Below, in pieces: positions 7,939 to 15,670 of a DNA stretch of 64,000 bases. A program made the translations under genes and the position numbers. How positions within the stretch are numbered: position 1 is the stretch's first letter; each line of letters starts with the position of its first letter. Under the pieces are notes generated by a model, which was given only the letters and a program-made list of their open reading frames with translations, made no database searches and was not told where the DNA came from. The stretch is from contig NZ_SGWI01000006.1 in assembly GCF_004519405.1 (NCBI RefSeq), positions 405,649-469,648 of the forward strand, written 5' to 3'. The stretch comes from Pseudomonas sp. BCA17 (GTDB lineage: Bacteria; Pseudomonadota; Gammaproteobacteria; Pseudomonadales; Pseudomonadaceae).

Positions 7939-9639
7939 TCAGAAGCGCGTGTTGAGTTCCAGTTGCATCACATCGATATCGAACGGTGCGCCATACACTT
8001 CGGAGCCACTCAGCCAACGGGCACTGGCGTAGATGTTCTTGTCGATGCCGTAGTTGCCGCCAATGAAGTAGCCCTTGGCGTTGGTCCCGCCGAGATGGAA
8101 CGAGGAGTCGTTGAAGCCGTCGGGCAAGGCATCCGGCTGGATGTACTTGTAGCCGGCCAACACGTTCCAGTCGCCACGCTTGCGCATCTCCAGGGCATTA
8201 CCCAGGGTGAACTGCACCATTGCCGCGTTGCCGCCGCTTTCAAACTGGCCGTTGCTGTTGATGTTGTTGACGATCTGGCCTTCGCTGCGCTTGAGCATCT
8301 CGCCCTTGTCGTACGCCAGGTTGTGGATGTAGTTGCCTTGCGTGCGCAGCTTGAAGTCGCTGGGCAGCTCGGTGTCCCAGGCCAGGTTCAGGTCCAGCAC
8401 ATCGAACTTGGACGCCAGGCCCACGAACTGCGGTTGTGGGGTCAGGCCAGGGGTGGCCGGGTTGGGCACGATGTCACGCAGCAGGAAGACGCTGTTGCCC
8501 TTTTGCATGAAGGCCAGGCGCGAGCCGTCGCTGTCACACGCCGGTTGTCCGGCCCAGGGCGAGCATGGGCTGGAGCGTTTACCCTCGATATCATCGAAGT
8601 GGTAGTAGGCCACCGCACCCTTCAGGTTGTTGCTACGGTTGATCTTCCAGTTGGCACCCACCTGGCCGCCGAACAGCCATTTGGTGTCGCTGTCTTCCTT
8701 GTCGAAACCGTTGCTGCTGGCGGCGTCTGAGGTGTATTCCACCGGAAACGCACCCAGGGTGCCGAACACGCCCCATTCGTTATTCAGCGCATGGTTGAAG
8801 TTGGCGGCGATGCCGTCGAAGTTCAGGTCCGGGGAATACAGAATGTCGGTGGAATAAAACGGGTTGGCGAAGCGTCCGGCGGTCAGCGTCAGGTCCGGGC
8901 TGGCCTTCCAGCTCATGTAGCCCTGGTCGAGCCAGATGTCCTTCTTGCCGAAGCCGCCGCCCAAGGTCTGGGTAGTCGACACCGGGTTGTTGTCGGAGCC
9001 GGTGCCGATACGAATGCCGGCGGTCCATTCCGGCGAGATCACCGCCTTCATGCCCAGGCGGGCGCGCAGGCGGAACAGGTTCTGCCGGTCTTTGGTGGTA
9101 TTGAGCAACGGCGGCAGCTTGGTGTTGGTGTCTTTGTTGACATCGTACGGGCCGCTTTCGTTGAGCTTGGCGTAGTCGACGATTTCGTTGCTGTTGTTGC
9201 CCGAGAAGTAGCGCGACTCGTCTCGCAGACGGATATCGCCGTCGAACGTGATGCGCGACACCCAGTCCGGGAAGGTATTGGGCTGTGCCCAGTTTTCCTG
9301 TTTGGCAGTGGCCATGACTTCAGCTTTGACCTGGTCACGAATCTGGTCACGCACCGCCTGTGGCACATACTGCACCCGGACATCCCCAGGGGCCGCCGCA
9401 GGGCCGCTGGCGACCACCGGGGCAGCGTTGGCCTGGCGCGCCTGTTGGGCCTGCTGCTCGGCCTGGGCGATCAAGCCATTTGCTGCGTCCTGGGTCAGCA
9501 CACCTTGCTGCACCAGCAGGCGGATCAAATTGATCGTGACGTTTTCCGAGGGTGCAACCGGTGCTGCCGACGCCTGGCTGACCAGGGTGGCGATGACCAT
9601 GCCGACCGCCAGGGTCAGTCGATTCACGGGGGAAATCAT
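7939..9639 (-). CDS. putative outer-membrane porin (Porin_5-like)
   Basis: The 566-residue protein has a signal peptide (cleavage near residue 25), an N-terminal periplasmic helix (VTINLIRLLVQQGVLTQDAA) and a Gln/Ala linker. A long beta-barrel starts near WVSRITFDGDIRLRDESR and ends with the terminal strand DVMQLELNTRF, whose last residue is phenylalanine as outer-membrane barrels require. It resembles the putative porin family PF16930. It follows tonB by 33 nt. Because the same operon encodes TonB, ExbB and ExbD, this barrel may take part in transport or surface display linked to PdtA; that link is inferred from context only. Confidence 0.8.
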   Translation of the reverse strand: MISPVNRLTLAVGMVIATLVSQASAAPVAPSENVTINLIRLLVQQGVLTQDAANGLIAQAEQQAQQARQANAAPVVASGPAAAPGDVRVQYVPQAVRDQIRDQVKAEVMATAKQENWAQPNTFPDWVSRITFDGDIRLRDESRYFSGNNSNEIVDYAKLNESGPYDVNKDTNTKLPPLLNTTKDRQNLFRLRARLGMKAVISPEWTAGIRIGTGSDNNPVSTTQTLGGGFGKKDIWLDQGYMSWKASPDLTLTAGRFANPFYSTDILYSPDLNFDGIAANFNHALNNEWGVFGTLGAFPVEYTSDAASSNGFDKEDSDTKWLFGGQVGANWKINRSNNLKGAVAYYHFDDIEGKRSSPCSPWAGQPACDSDGSRLAFMQKGNSVFLLRDIVPNPATPGLTPQPQFVGLASKFDVLDLNLAWDTELPSDFKLRTQGNYIHNLAYDKGEMLKRSEGQIVNNINSNGQFESGGNAAMVQFTLGNALEMRKRGDWNVLAGYKYIQPDALPDGFNDSSFHLGGTNAKGYFIGGNYGIDKNIYASARWLSGSEVYGAPFDIDVMQLELNTRF

Positions 9640-9672
9640 GTGTACGCAACTCCTGTCAAAAATGGGGTTTGA

Positions 9673-10377
9673 TCAATCCGGGCGTCGGCCCTTGAGCGAC
9701 AGCCGCACCGGCATGGTCACGGCCGCCGGGACGCGTTGTGTTGCATGGGGCATACGCAAGGCGGCAAGCACTTGTGCATCGGTCTCGGCGTCGCCGCTGG
9801 ACTTCACCAGCTCAGCCCGCGTCACCTGGCCCTCGGCGCTGAGCCACAAATCGGCCTGCACCGCATAAGCCTTCTTGCGTAGCTCCGGGTCTTCCCTCAA
9901 CAGGCGCTGAAACACCCCTGCCAAGTACTGTTTGTAAGTGCCGGTGCCCAAGCCACCACCGCCGGAACCGGCCATGCCGCCGCCCTTGCCCGCACCGATG
10001 TTGAAACCGTCGTTGCCGGACTGCGCATCGCCGTCGATCTGCATCGGATTGGCCAGGTCATCGGCCGGTGACGGCGGTGCTTCCTCCGCCGGCTTGACCT
10101 CTTCCGGTTCGGGGGTGGGCACCGGCTCCGGGATTTTTTCTTCAACCTGGGGTTCGGGTTCCTTGGGTTTTTCCGGCGGCGGAGGCGGTGGTGGCGGCAG
10201 CGGGATAATGGTCGGCACCTTGGGCGCCTCACGGCGCACGCCGCTCATGTCATTGGCCCACTGCCATAAAAACCACGCCGCTACGGCCCCCAGCAGTAAG
10301 CCGAGGCCCCACTTCAATGGGCGCAGCGCCGGCTTGTTCTTCGCGGGCACGGGCGGCATCGGGATCTGTGCGGTCAT
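9673..10377 (-). CDS. tonB: TonB-family energy transducer
   Basis: The protein (234 residues) has one N-terminal membrane segment (GLLLGAVAAWFLWQWA, about residues 28-44), a Pro/Glu-rich rigid spacer (about 60-125, with a PPPPPPPPEKPKEPE tract) and a C-terminal TonB domain (about 145-234) ending in VTMPVRLSLKG. TonB links the inner-membrane ExbB-ExbD motor to outer-membrane receptors across the periplasm. Only 3 nt separate it from exbD, and exbB lies just upstream, so a complete motor is encoded here. This is a locus-specific TonB, separate from a housekeeping one. Confidence 0.88.
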   Translation of the reverse strand: MTAQIPMPPVPAKNKPALRPLKWGLGLLLGAVAAWFLWQWANDMSGVRREAPKVPTIIPLPPPPPPPPEKPKEPEPQVEEKIPEPVPTPEPEEVKPAEEAPPSPADDLANPMQIDGDAQSGNDGFNIGAGKGGGMAGSGGGGLGTGTYKQYLAGVFQRLLREDPELRKKAYAVQADLWLSAEGQVTRAELVKSSGDAETDAQVLAALRMPHATQRVPAAVTMPVRLSLKGRRPD

Positions 10378-10380
10378 GGC

Positions 10381-10806
10381 TCAGCCCTGGCTCGGTTTGC
10401 CGGTGACCAGCCCGACCTGGGACAGCTCCAGCCGACGCAACAGATCGAGCACCTCGATCACCTTCTGGTACTGCACCAACGCATCACCGCGCACAATCAC
10501 CGGGAAATCCGGGCTCTGCGCCTTCTCGATACGCAAACGGTCTTCCAGCTCAGCCAGGGTTACCGGGTAGGCATCGAGGAACACCTGGCCGCCATCGTTC
10601 ACCGAGATGGCCTTGGTCTTGGCTGCGGACAGCGACACCGAGGCACTGGCCTTGGGCAGATGAATCTGGATGCCCGAGACCTGGGCGGTAGCGGTGAGGA
10701 TGAACATCACCAACACCACCATCAGCACGTCCACCAGAGGTGTGATGTTGATCGTGTCGACGGCGGCATCATCGTCATCGTCGTGGGAGGCATTTACGCT
10801 AGCCAT
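10381..10806 (-). CDS. exbD2: biopolymer transport protein ExbD
   Basis: The 141-residue product has the standard ExbD form: a short cytoplasmic start rich in Asp, one transmembrane helix with the proton-relay aspartate in INITPLVDVLMVVLVMFI (Asp of LVDV, about residue 28), and a periplasmic domain with the LPKAS...ISVNDGGQVFLD and VIVRGDALVQYQKVIEVLDL segments. An AGGAGAAT site precedes the ATG, 11 nt after exbB. Position and order match PA0694 (exbD2) in P. aeruginosa. Confidence 0.92.
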   Translation of the reverse strand: MASVNASHDDDDDAAVDTINITPLVDVLMVVLVMFILTATAQVSGIQIHLPKASASVSLSAAKTKAISVNDGGQVFLDAYPVTLAELEDRLRIEKAQSPDFPVIVRGDALVQYQKVIEVLDLLRRLELSQVGLVTGKPSQG

Positions 10807-10817
10807 GGCGATTCTCC

Positions 10818-12617
10818 TCAGGCCGACACTGGGGCGTGATGCCCACGACGGTGCGCCGCTTCGCTGGACTGGCTCTCGCCGTGCATCTCCGCCAGGCGGG
10901 TGATGAACTCGTCGACGAACACCCGCATATCGGCGCTGACTTCCTTGTTGCGCGTAATCAGGCGGTTGTAGCCGAACAACGCCGGGATCGCGACAAACAG
11001 GCCCATGGCCGTGGCCAGCAAAGCCGCCGCCATGCCCGGGGCAATGGCGTTGATGTTCACGTCACCGGCCATGGCCGTGCCGAGGAACACCACCATGATC
11101 CCCAGCACCGTACCCAGCAGGCCGATATACGGGCCGCCGGCGATGGCGTTGGACAGGGTCGACAATTTGGAACTGAGTGCCTGGTTTTCCCGGGTACGCA
11201 CGCCGTCCATGGAGCAGCGGATGGCTTCGATGGTGGCTGCCGACACCGACGATGTGTCGGCCCCCTGGGCACGGCGTGTGCGGATCTCCTTGATCGCCAC
11301 GCGGTACAGGCGCCACAGCGACGAATGCTCCAGGCGCTCGGCCAGCACGGCATCGTCGTAGTACATCTCCAGGCGCGTACCGATCTGGGCGAACTCGCCG
11401 CGGAAGATTTCGTTGGCCGCGCTCACGCGGCTGACCATGCGGTTCTTGCGCAACATGATGAACCACGACTGGAACATCATCGCCACCAGCACCAGGATGA
11501 TCACCCAGGCATCCACCGGCACGGCCTTGAGCAGGAAACCCAGGCTGCCGAAGCCAAAGCCCGACTGTTCTTCATCCACGCCGTAAACCACCAGTTTCGA
11601 CTCGGCGCCCTGGGCACTGGCATCGGCCAGCAGCAGTGTGGCCGGACGGGCTACCTTGGACAGGCGCAACTCATCGATCGCCCCGGCGAACGGCAGGTGA
11701 CCGTTGGCGGCTTCAGGCAGGTCGGCACCGAGCGCCAGTTGCGAATTGAACGCCGGCAACGCCACGGCCAGGCTCGCGGTTTCGCGACCGTTGACGTACA
11801 GCGCGAGCTTTTCACCTTCGGCGGTGAACGCCAGGTGTTGCCATTGGCCGGGGTTCAGCGGCTGGGTGGAGGCGGCGCGCTGGCCGTCAACCTCCACAAA
11901 CGGAGTCCCTTGGTTCACACCGAGCACCAGGCTGTGCGGGCCATCGCGACGGGCCAATACCACCTGCTCGCCACTGGCCTGGTCCAGACGCAGCCAGGCA
12001 CTGAAGGTGAATGCCCCACCTGCCGCGTGTTGCAACGACGGGCTGGCCGGCAGCAGCAACGGTTGACCGCCGAACTGCAAGGCGCGGCCGATCACGCCGT
12101 CGATGCTGGCGCCGCTGGCATTCACCGCCGTATTGCCATAAGCGGTGGTGTCCCGTGGCGGCGTGCCGTTGGCGCCATCGAAGTGGTAGAGGGCGGTGTA
12201 ATTTGGGTCGAACGTCAGTTGGCCGTTGGCGGTGGACGGTGCTTTCTGGTTGCCGTAGTACATCCAGATGTCCTGGCGCTGGCCGCCTTCGACCTTGGGC
12301 ACATCGACCCAGATCAGCGCCATGCCCATCAGTGGGTCAAAGCTTTCGATCTGGTGGTTGAACACGGTCTTGTCATCGGCACTGACAAAGCGCAGGTCGG
12401 CGCCATCGTCCTTGACCCCATCGAAGCTGAAATTGCCGGTGTGCAGGCGCACCAGCAGCGCGGTACGGCCCAGGGCCTGGTTGATCGCCGCGCCTTGGGC
12501 GGTGGTGTCCACGGTGATCTGTTTGCGGTAGTGCCAATCGTCCTGCCACCAGGCATGGGCGGTGGCCGGGAGTGTAAAGCCCAGGCAGATCAACAGGCTC
12601 AGGAATAGGCGTTGCAT
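10818..12617 (-). CDS. exbB2: multidomain ExbB: DUF2341 + LamG-like domain fused to a MotA/TolQ/ExbB channel
   Basis: The 599-residue protein is two to three times the size of a classical ExbB. A signal peptide (residues 1-22) leads into a DUF2341 region at about 23-130 (WQDDWHYRKQITVD, WVDVPKVEGGQRQDIWMYYGN). Next is a concanavalin/LamG-like sandwich at about 140-330 (YHFDGANGTPPRDTTAYGN, FTFSAWLRLDQASGEQ, GAIDELRLSKVAR). The ExbB channel domain follows at about 365-580 with three membrane helices and the conserved GGPYIGLLGTVLGIMVVF segment. The large first part should lie in the periplasm. GGAG precedes the ATG. It starts the exbB-exbD-tonB run, 24 nt after pdtB. Such fused proteins could let the motor bind glycans or a partner, but no ligand can be read. 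Confidence 0.87.
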   Translation of the reverse strand: MQRLFLSLLICLGFTLPATAHAWWQDDWHYRKQITVDTTAQGAAINQALGRTALLVRLHTGNFSFDGVKDDGADLRFVSADDKTVFNHQIESFDPLMGMALIWVDVPKVEGGQRQDIWMYYGNQKAPSTANGQLTFDPNYTALYHFDGANGTPPRDTTAYGNTAVNASGASIDGVIGRALQFGGQPLLLPASPSLQHAAGGAFTFSAWLRLDQASGEQVVLARRDGPHSLVLGVNQGTPFVEVDGQRAASTQPLNPGQWQHLAFTAEGEKLALYVNGRETASLAVALPAFNSQLALGADLPEAANGHLPFAGAIDELRLSKVARPATLLLADASAQGAESKLVVYGVDEEQSGFGFGSLGFLLKAVPVDAWVIILVLVAMMFQSWFIMLRKNRMVSRVSAANEIFRGEFAQIGTRLEMYYDDAVLAERLEHSSLWRLYRVAIKEIRTRRAQGADTSSVSAATIEAIRCSMDGVRTRENQALSSKLSTLSNAIAGGPYIGLLGTVLGIMVVFLGTAMAGDVNINAIAPGMAAALLATAMGLFVAIPALFGYNRLITRNKEVSADMRVFVDEFITRLAEMHGESQSSEAAHRRGHHAPVSA

Positions 12618-12641
12618 GGGTGAAGTCTCCGGAAGATAAGG

Positions 12642-14222
12642 TCAGAAAGTCGCCTGCACACTGAAGTGCAACCGCGAGTCCTGTTTCTGGGTGTTCGGTC
12701 CATCGAGCAGCGGGTAGCCCCAATCCAGGCTGCCGGATAACCATTTGCTCAAACTGGCGCGGGTGCCCAGGCCAACGCTGGCCAGGCTGTATTCGTCTTC
12801 TTGCTCGGCAAGCGGTTTTTGCAGGCGCAGGCGCGCCCCCTCGGCGAACGCGTAGAAACGCCATTCCTGCACATAACTGCCGAGGAACCTGGCGAGGGAC
12901 GGTGTGCGCATTTCCTGGGAGAACAGGATGCCCTCATCGCCCGTGCGCTCCGCAGCGAGGTAGCCGCGCACCGAAGTGGCCCCCCCGGCGGAATACTGTT
13001 CGTTGGAGACCAGCGGGCCCGAGGCCAGTTGGAAGCCGCTCTTGGTCGCCGACTGCCAGTCGTTGCTGAAGGTGTAGGTGTAATTCACGTCACCCTTGAG
13101 CACCGCGAAACTGGGGCTGGCCTTGTAGCGCTTGTACTCGAAGTCCTGTGAGTCGCTGCCATAGCCAAAGAACGCGCGGGTGCCCACCACCAGGTTCAAG
13201 CCCAGGCCCAGGGAAGACTGCTCGCTGTAGCGATAGCCGTTGTAGCCGAACGTGAATGGCGCGTATTTGAGCGGCACCTGGTCACTGTTGCTGCCCAACT
13301 TCAGTTGTTCGTCGAAGTCCTTGAAGTCCACGCCGAAGGAGAACGAATGGGCCCAGTTATCACTGGCCGGCAGGTTGTAGATGGCCGACACACCGTAGGA
13401 ATGGCCCTTGCCCAACACGTTGCTGCCGCCGATGGTTGCGATATTGCTGTCGGACTGGTAACCGGAGAACTGCAAGGTCCAGCGCTCATTCAACGGGGCG
13501 CTGTAGGAGCCCGACCAGACCTTGGCATTGCTAGTGTCCTCGGGTGCGGTGAAATAGGTCAGGGAAATGCTGTGACCCAGTTGCCAGAGGTTGTCGTAAC
13601 CCACGGTCGCTACCGAGCGCAGCTCTTTGGTGTCGGCGCTGTAGTCGTTGTTCAGGCCGACGCTGGCGTGCCAGGGGTTCTGGTCTTCGACCTGCAGGTC
13701 GACGTCCATGGTGCCCGGGCGCTGCCCTTCGCGTACCAGCGGCGTCACTTGCCGACCGACGCCACGGTTGAGCCCCGCCAGCTGGGTTTGCACGCTGGTG
13801 AAATCCGGCACCGCGCCTTCCTTGAGCGCCGGCACGTCTTCGCGGATTTCCACCGGCGAATAGTGCTTGGCGCCGACCACCCGCACCCGGCCAACCTTGG
13901 TTTCGCTGACTTGCAGATAGACGATGCCGTCATCGACTTTCTGCTCGGGCAACTCCACAAACACCGATTGGTAGCCGCGCGCCTGGTAGATCTTCTGCAA
14001 CGCATCGCGTGCGCCTTCAATATCGCCGAGGGTCTTTTGCGGACCCAGGAACGGGTACACCGCTTCCTCGATCGCCGCCGCATCGAGTACGGTATTGCCG
14101 CGCACGAAGTATTCGTTGACGTCCACCCGGCGTGCCGCGCCCTCCTCTTCGGCCCACGCGGGTTGGGCCAAGGCCCCCAGCGTCAGGCACAGCGCCAGCG
14201 TTGACTTGAACAGATGCTCCAC
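12642..14222 (-). CDS. pdtB: two-partner secretion outer-membrane translocator (TpsB) PdtB
   Basis: TpsB proteins insert a 16-strand barrel in the outer membrane and pass their TpsA partner to the cell surface. After a signal peptide (to about residue 22), two POTRA domains span about 25-175 (VDVNEYFVRGNTVLDAAAIE, GRVRVVGAKHYSPVEIREDV). The FhaC/ShlB-type barrel follows to the C-terminal phenylalanine (LHFSVQATF), with the conserved loop-6 family segment near AGGATSVRGYLAAERTGDEG. I choose the GTG at 14222, where the signal peptide begins, although the frame is open far upstream. It lies just downstream of phdA and serves PdtA. Confidence 0.92.
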   Translation of the reverse strand: MEHLFKSTLALCLTLGALAQPAWAEEEGAARRVDVNEYFVRGNTVLDAAAIEEAVYPFLGPQKTLGDIEGARDALQKIYQARGYQSVFVELPEQKVDDGIVYLQVSETKVGRVRVVGAKHYSPVEIREDVPALKEGAVPDFTSVQTQLAGLNRGVGRQVTPLVREGQRPGTMDVDLQVEDQNPWHASVGLNNDYSADTKELRSVATVGYDNLWQLGHSISLTYFTAPEDTSNAKVWSGSYSAPLNERWTLQFSGYQSDSNIATIGGSNVLGKGHSYGVSAIYNLPASDNWAHSFSFGVDFKDFDEQLKLGSNSDQVPLKYAPFTFGYNGYRYSEQSSLGLGLNLVVGTRAFFGYGSDSQDFEYKRYKASPSFAVLKGDVNYTYTFSNDWQSATKSGFQLASGPLVSNEQYSAGGATSVRGYLAAERTGDEGILFSQEMRTPSLARFLGSYVQEWRFYAFAEGARLRLQKPLAEQEDEYSLASVGLGTRASLSKWLSGSLDWGYPLLDGPNTQKQDSRLHFSVQATF

Positions 14223-14299
14223 ACCGCCCCCCGGTTGTCTAAAAAAGAGTTGTCTAGAAAAGTTATGCGCCTTCGCCGATTGCACGGCGTTCGGCCTGC

Positions 14300-14902
14300 T
14301 CAATTGCTGGTGGTCGAAAGATGGCTGTGCCGGGCCAGCCAGGTGTGCAGCAGGGCGAAGTTCAAGGAGAACTCCGGCATGTGCAGCAAGGCGCCACAAA
14401 ACACTTCACCGATGATTTTCTGGATGAGTTGCACCGCACGCGGGTTGTTCAGCAACGTGGCGATGTCGCGCTGCAGGGCGTGAATGCCCCACACTTTCTG
14501 GTTCAGGTCGAGGCCGACGAACCAGCGGAACAGCAGGTTGTAATTGAGCTGTTCGTGCAGCTGCTGTTCGCTGGGTACCGAATACAGCAGTTGCAGCAGC
14601 AGGATGTGCACCACGGTGTGCGGGGCAATCAACATGCCCGGCTCGGCCTGGAGCAGGTCACGGTGCTGGTCGAGCACTTCGTCGATCTGCGGGCGCAGCA
14701 ACACCAGCGAATGGCCGTCGGGGATGTAGCTGGAGACCTCCTTCAAGGCGCCCTGCCAATCGTCCTGAGAGACGATCCACACCCACGGCGCGCCGTAGCG
14801 GTACACCGAAACCGGCTTCTTGCGCGCGGCTTCGACGATCTTCGACAGGCGCTGATCGAGCTCCTGCATGCCGACTTTCGAGTAACGTTCCATAGTTCCC
14901 AT
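14300..14902 (-). CDS. phdA: PhdA, prevent-host-death-domain protein of the Pdt locus
   Basis: In P. aeruginosa PhdA lies between pdtA and pdtB, and this 200-residue protein has the same place and length. The N-terminal 55 residues (YSKVGMQELDQRLSKIVEAA...YRYGAPWVWIVSQDDW) resemble the Phd/YefM antitoxin fold, a short DNA-binding dimer unit. The remaining 140 residues are helical (EVLDQHRDLLQAEPGMLIA, VHILLLQLLYSVPSEQQLHE) with no recognised domain. No toxin gene of the Doc or RelE type lies beside it. I start at the ATG at 14902, which has AGGAG 8 nt upstream. Confidence 0.82.
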   Translation of the reverse strand: MGTMERYSKVGMQELDQRLSKIVEAARKKPVSVYRYGAPWVWIVSQDDWQGALKEVSSYIPDGHSLVLLRPQIDEVLDQHRDLLQAEPGMLIAPHTVVHILLLQLLYSVPSEQQLHEQLNYNLLFRWFVGLDLNQKVWGIHALQRDIATLLNNPRAVQLIQKIIGEVFCGALLHMPEFSLNFALLHTWLARHSHLSTTSN

Positions 14903-15066
14903 GTGCCCCACTCCTGGCGTCCTGCTGACGGCTTTGGAGGGGACTTTTGATCGCCTCCAGCGCGTTACATAGGCAAGACGGGAGTGGATGCGGGCTACCG
15001 AACTTTTGTCATGAAAGCTTCATTTTGGATTGAGAGGGGGGCATTTTTTCAGCTGGGCTTTTTGGG

Positions 15067-15345
15067 TGCATATCCGTTATTTGGGTAACGGCGGCTTATG
15101 GTTCCGCTCTTACAGCGGCTCACTTTTGAAGAGCGCAAAAGTAAGCAAAACGCTCTTGCCCCACCACTCGGCACCTCGCCCAGGCTCGGTGTGCCCTCAC
15201 TCCGGCTTTGGACCGTGGGCCGCCGTCATGGGCCATCCTTGGCCCAGGACGGCTAACCCGGCGTCCTGCCGGGTTACCCACGCTCCAAAGCCTGCGTTCG
15301 GCCAGCGTGGTTTAACGGGGCGCCTAAGATCAAGATCAAAAGCAA
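15067..15345 (+). repeat. long dispersed repeat, copy B
   Basis: The same element as 4490-4765, lying between phdA and the 3' end of pdtA. Its central hairpin has arms at 15204-15219 and 15277-15292. Both arms differ from copy A, and each change is mirrored on the other side. The 14903-15066 stretch next to it has no coding sign and should hold the phdA-pdtB promoter. Confidence 0.85.
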
Positions 15346-15439
15346 GAGCACAGCGGCCTACCGGCCGGCTTGAGTGGGGTGAAGCAACAGCAAAAACACA
15401 CGCGCTCCTACAGAGAAGCAGCGCGGCGGCCCGCGGAGC

Positions 15440-15600
15440 AATGCCGGAGTGAGGGCACACCGAGCCTAAGCGAGGTGCCGAAAGGCGGGGCAGAGCCCAT
15501 TGCTTACTTTGGGCTGGGCCGGCATTCCGGCTTTTCCAAAGTGAGCCGCTGTAAGAGCGGAACCATAAGCCGCCGTTACCGCAGCAACGGATATGTACAC
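15440..15600 (-). repeat. inverted, diverged copy of the long repeat
   Basis: Read on the - strand it begins ATATCCGTTGCTGCGGTAAC and shares GGTTCCGCTCTTACAGCGG and the GGCACCTCG/AGGCTCGG stretch with copies A to C, then diverges. With copy B it forms a pair of arms of about 42 bp (near 15087-15130 and 15537-15580), so the whole block 15087-15580 can fold back on itself. Confidence 0.75.
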
Positions 15601-15608
15601 CGCCACCC

Positions 15609-15638
15609 AAAAAAAACGGGGCAATCACTGATCGCCCC
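15609..15638 (-). terminator. intrinsic terminator of pdtA
   Basis: On the - strand a GGGGC...GCCCC stem (arms extending from 15618-15622 and 15634-15638, one internal mismatch) is followed by a run of eight T residues at 15616-15609. It lies 33 nt after the pdtA stop codon. Confidence 0.85.
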
Positions 15639-15670
15639 AAACGGTCCATCGAGAGGTCCTTCCAAAACCC

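Noticed and set aside
10836..12608. 590-codon open frame on the + strand
   Set aside because: It is the antisense shadow of the exbB gene; no domain and no start signal.
15197..15649. 150-codon frame on the - strand after pdtA
   Set aside because: It is composed of the two facing repeat copies; no ribosome binding site and it crosses the pdtA terminator.
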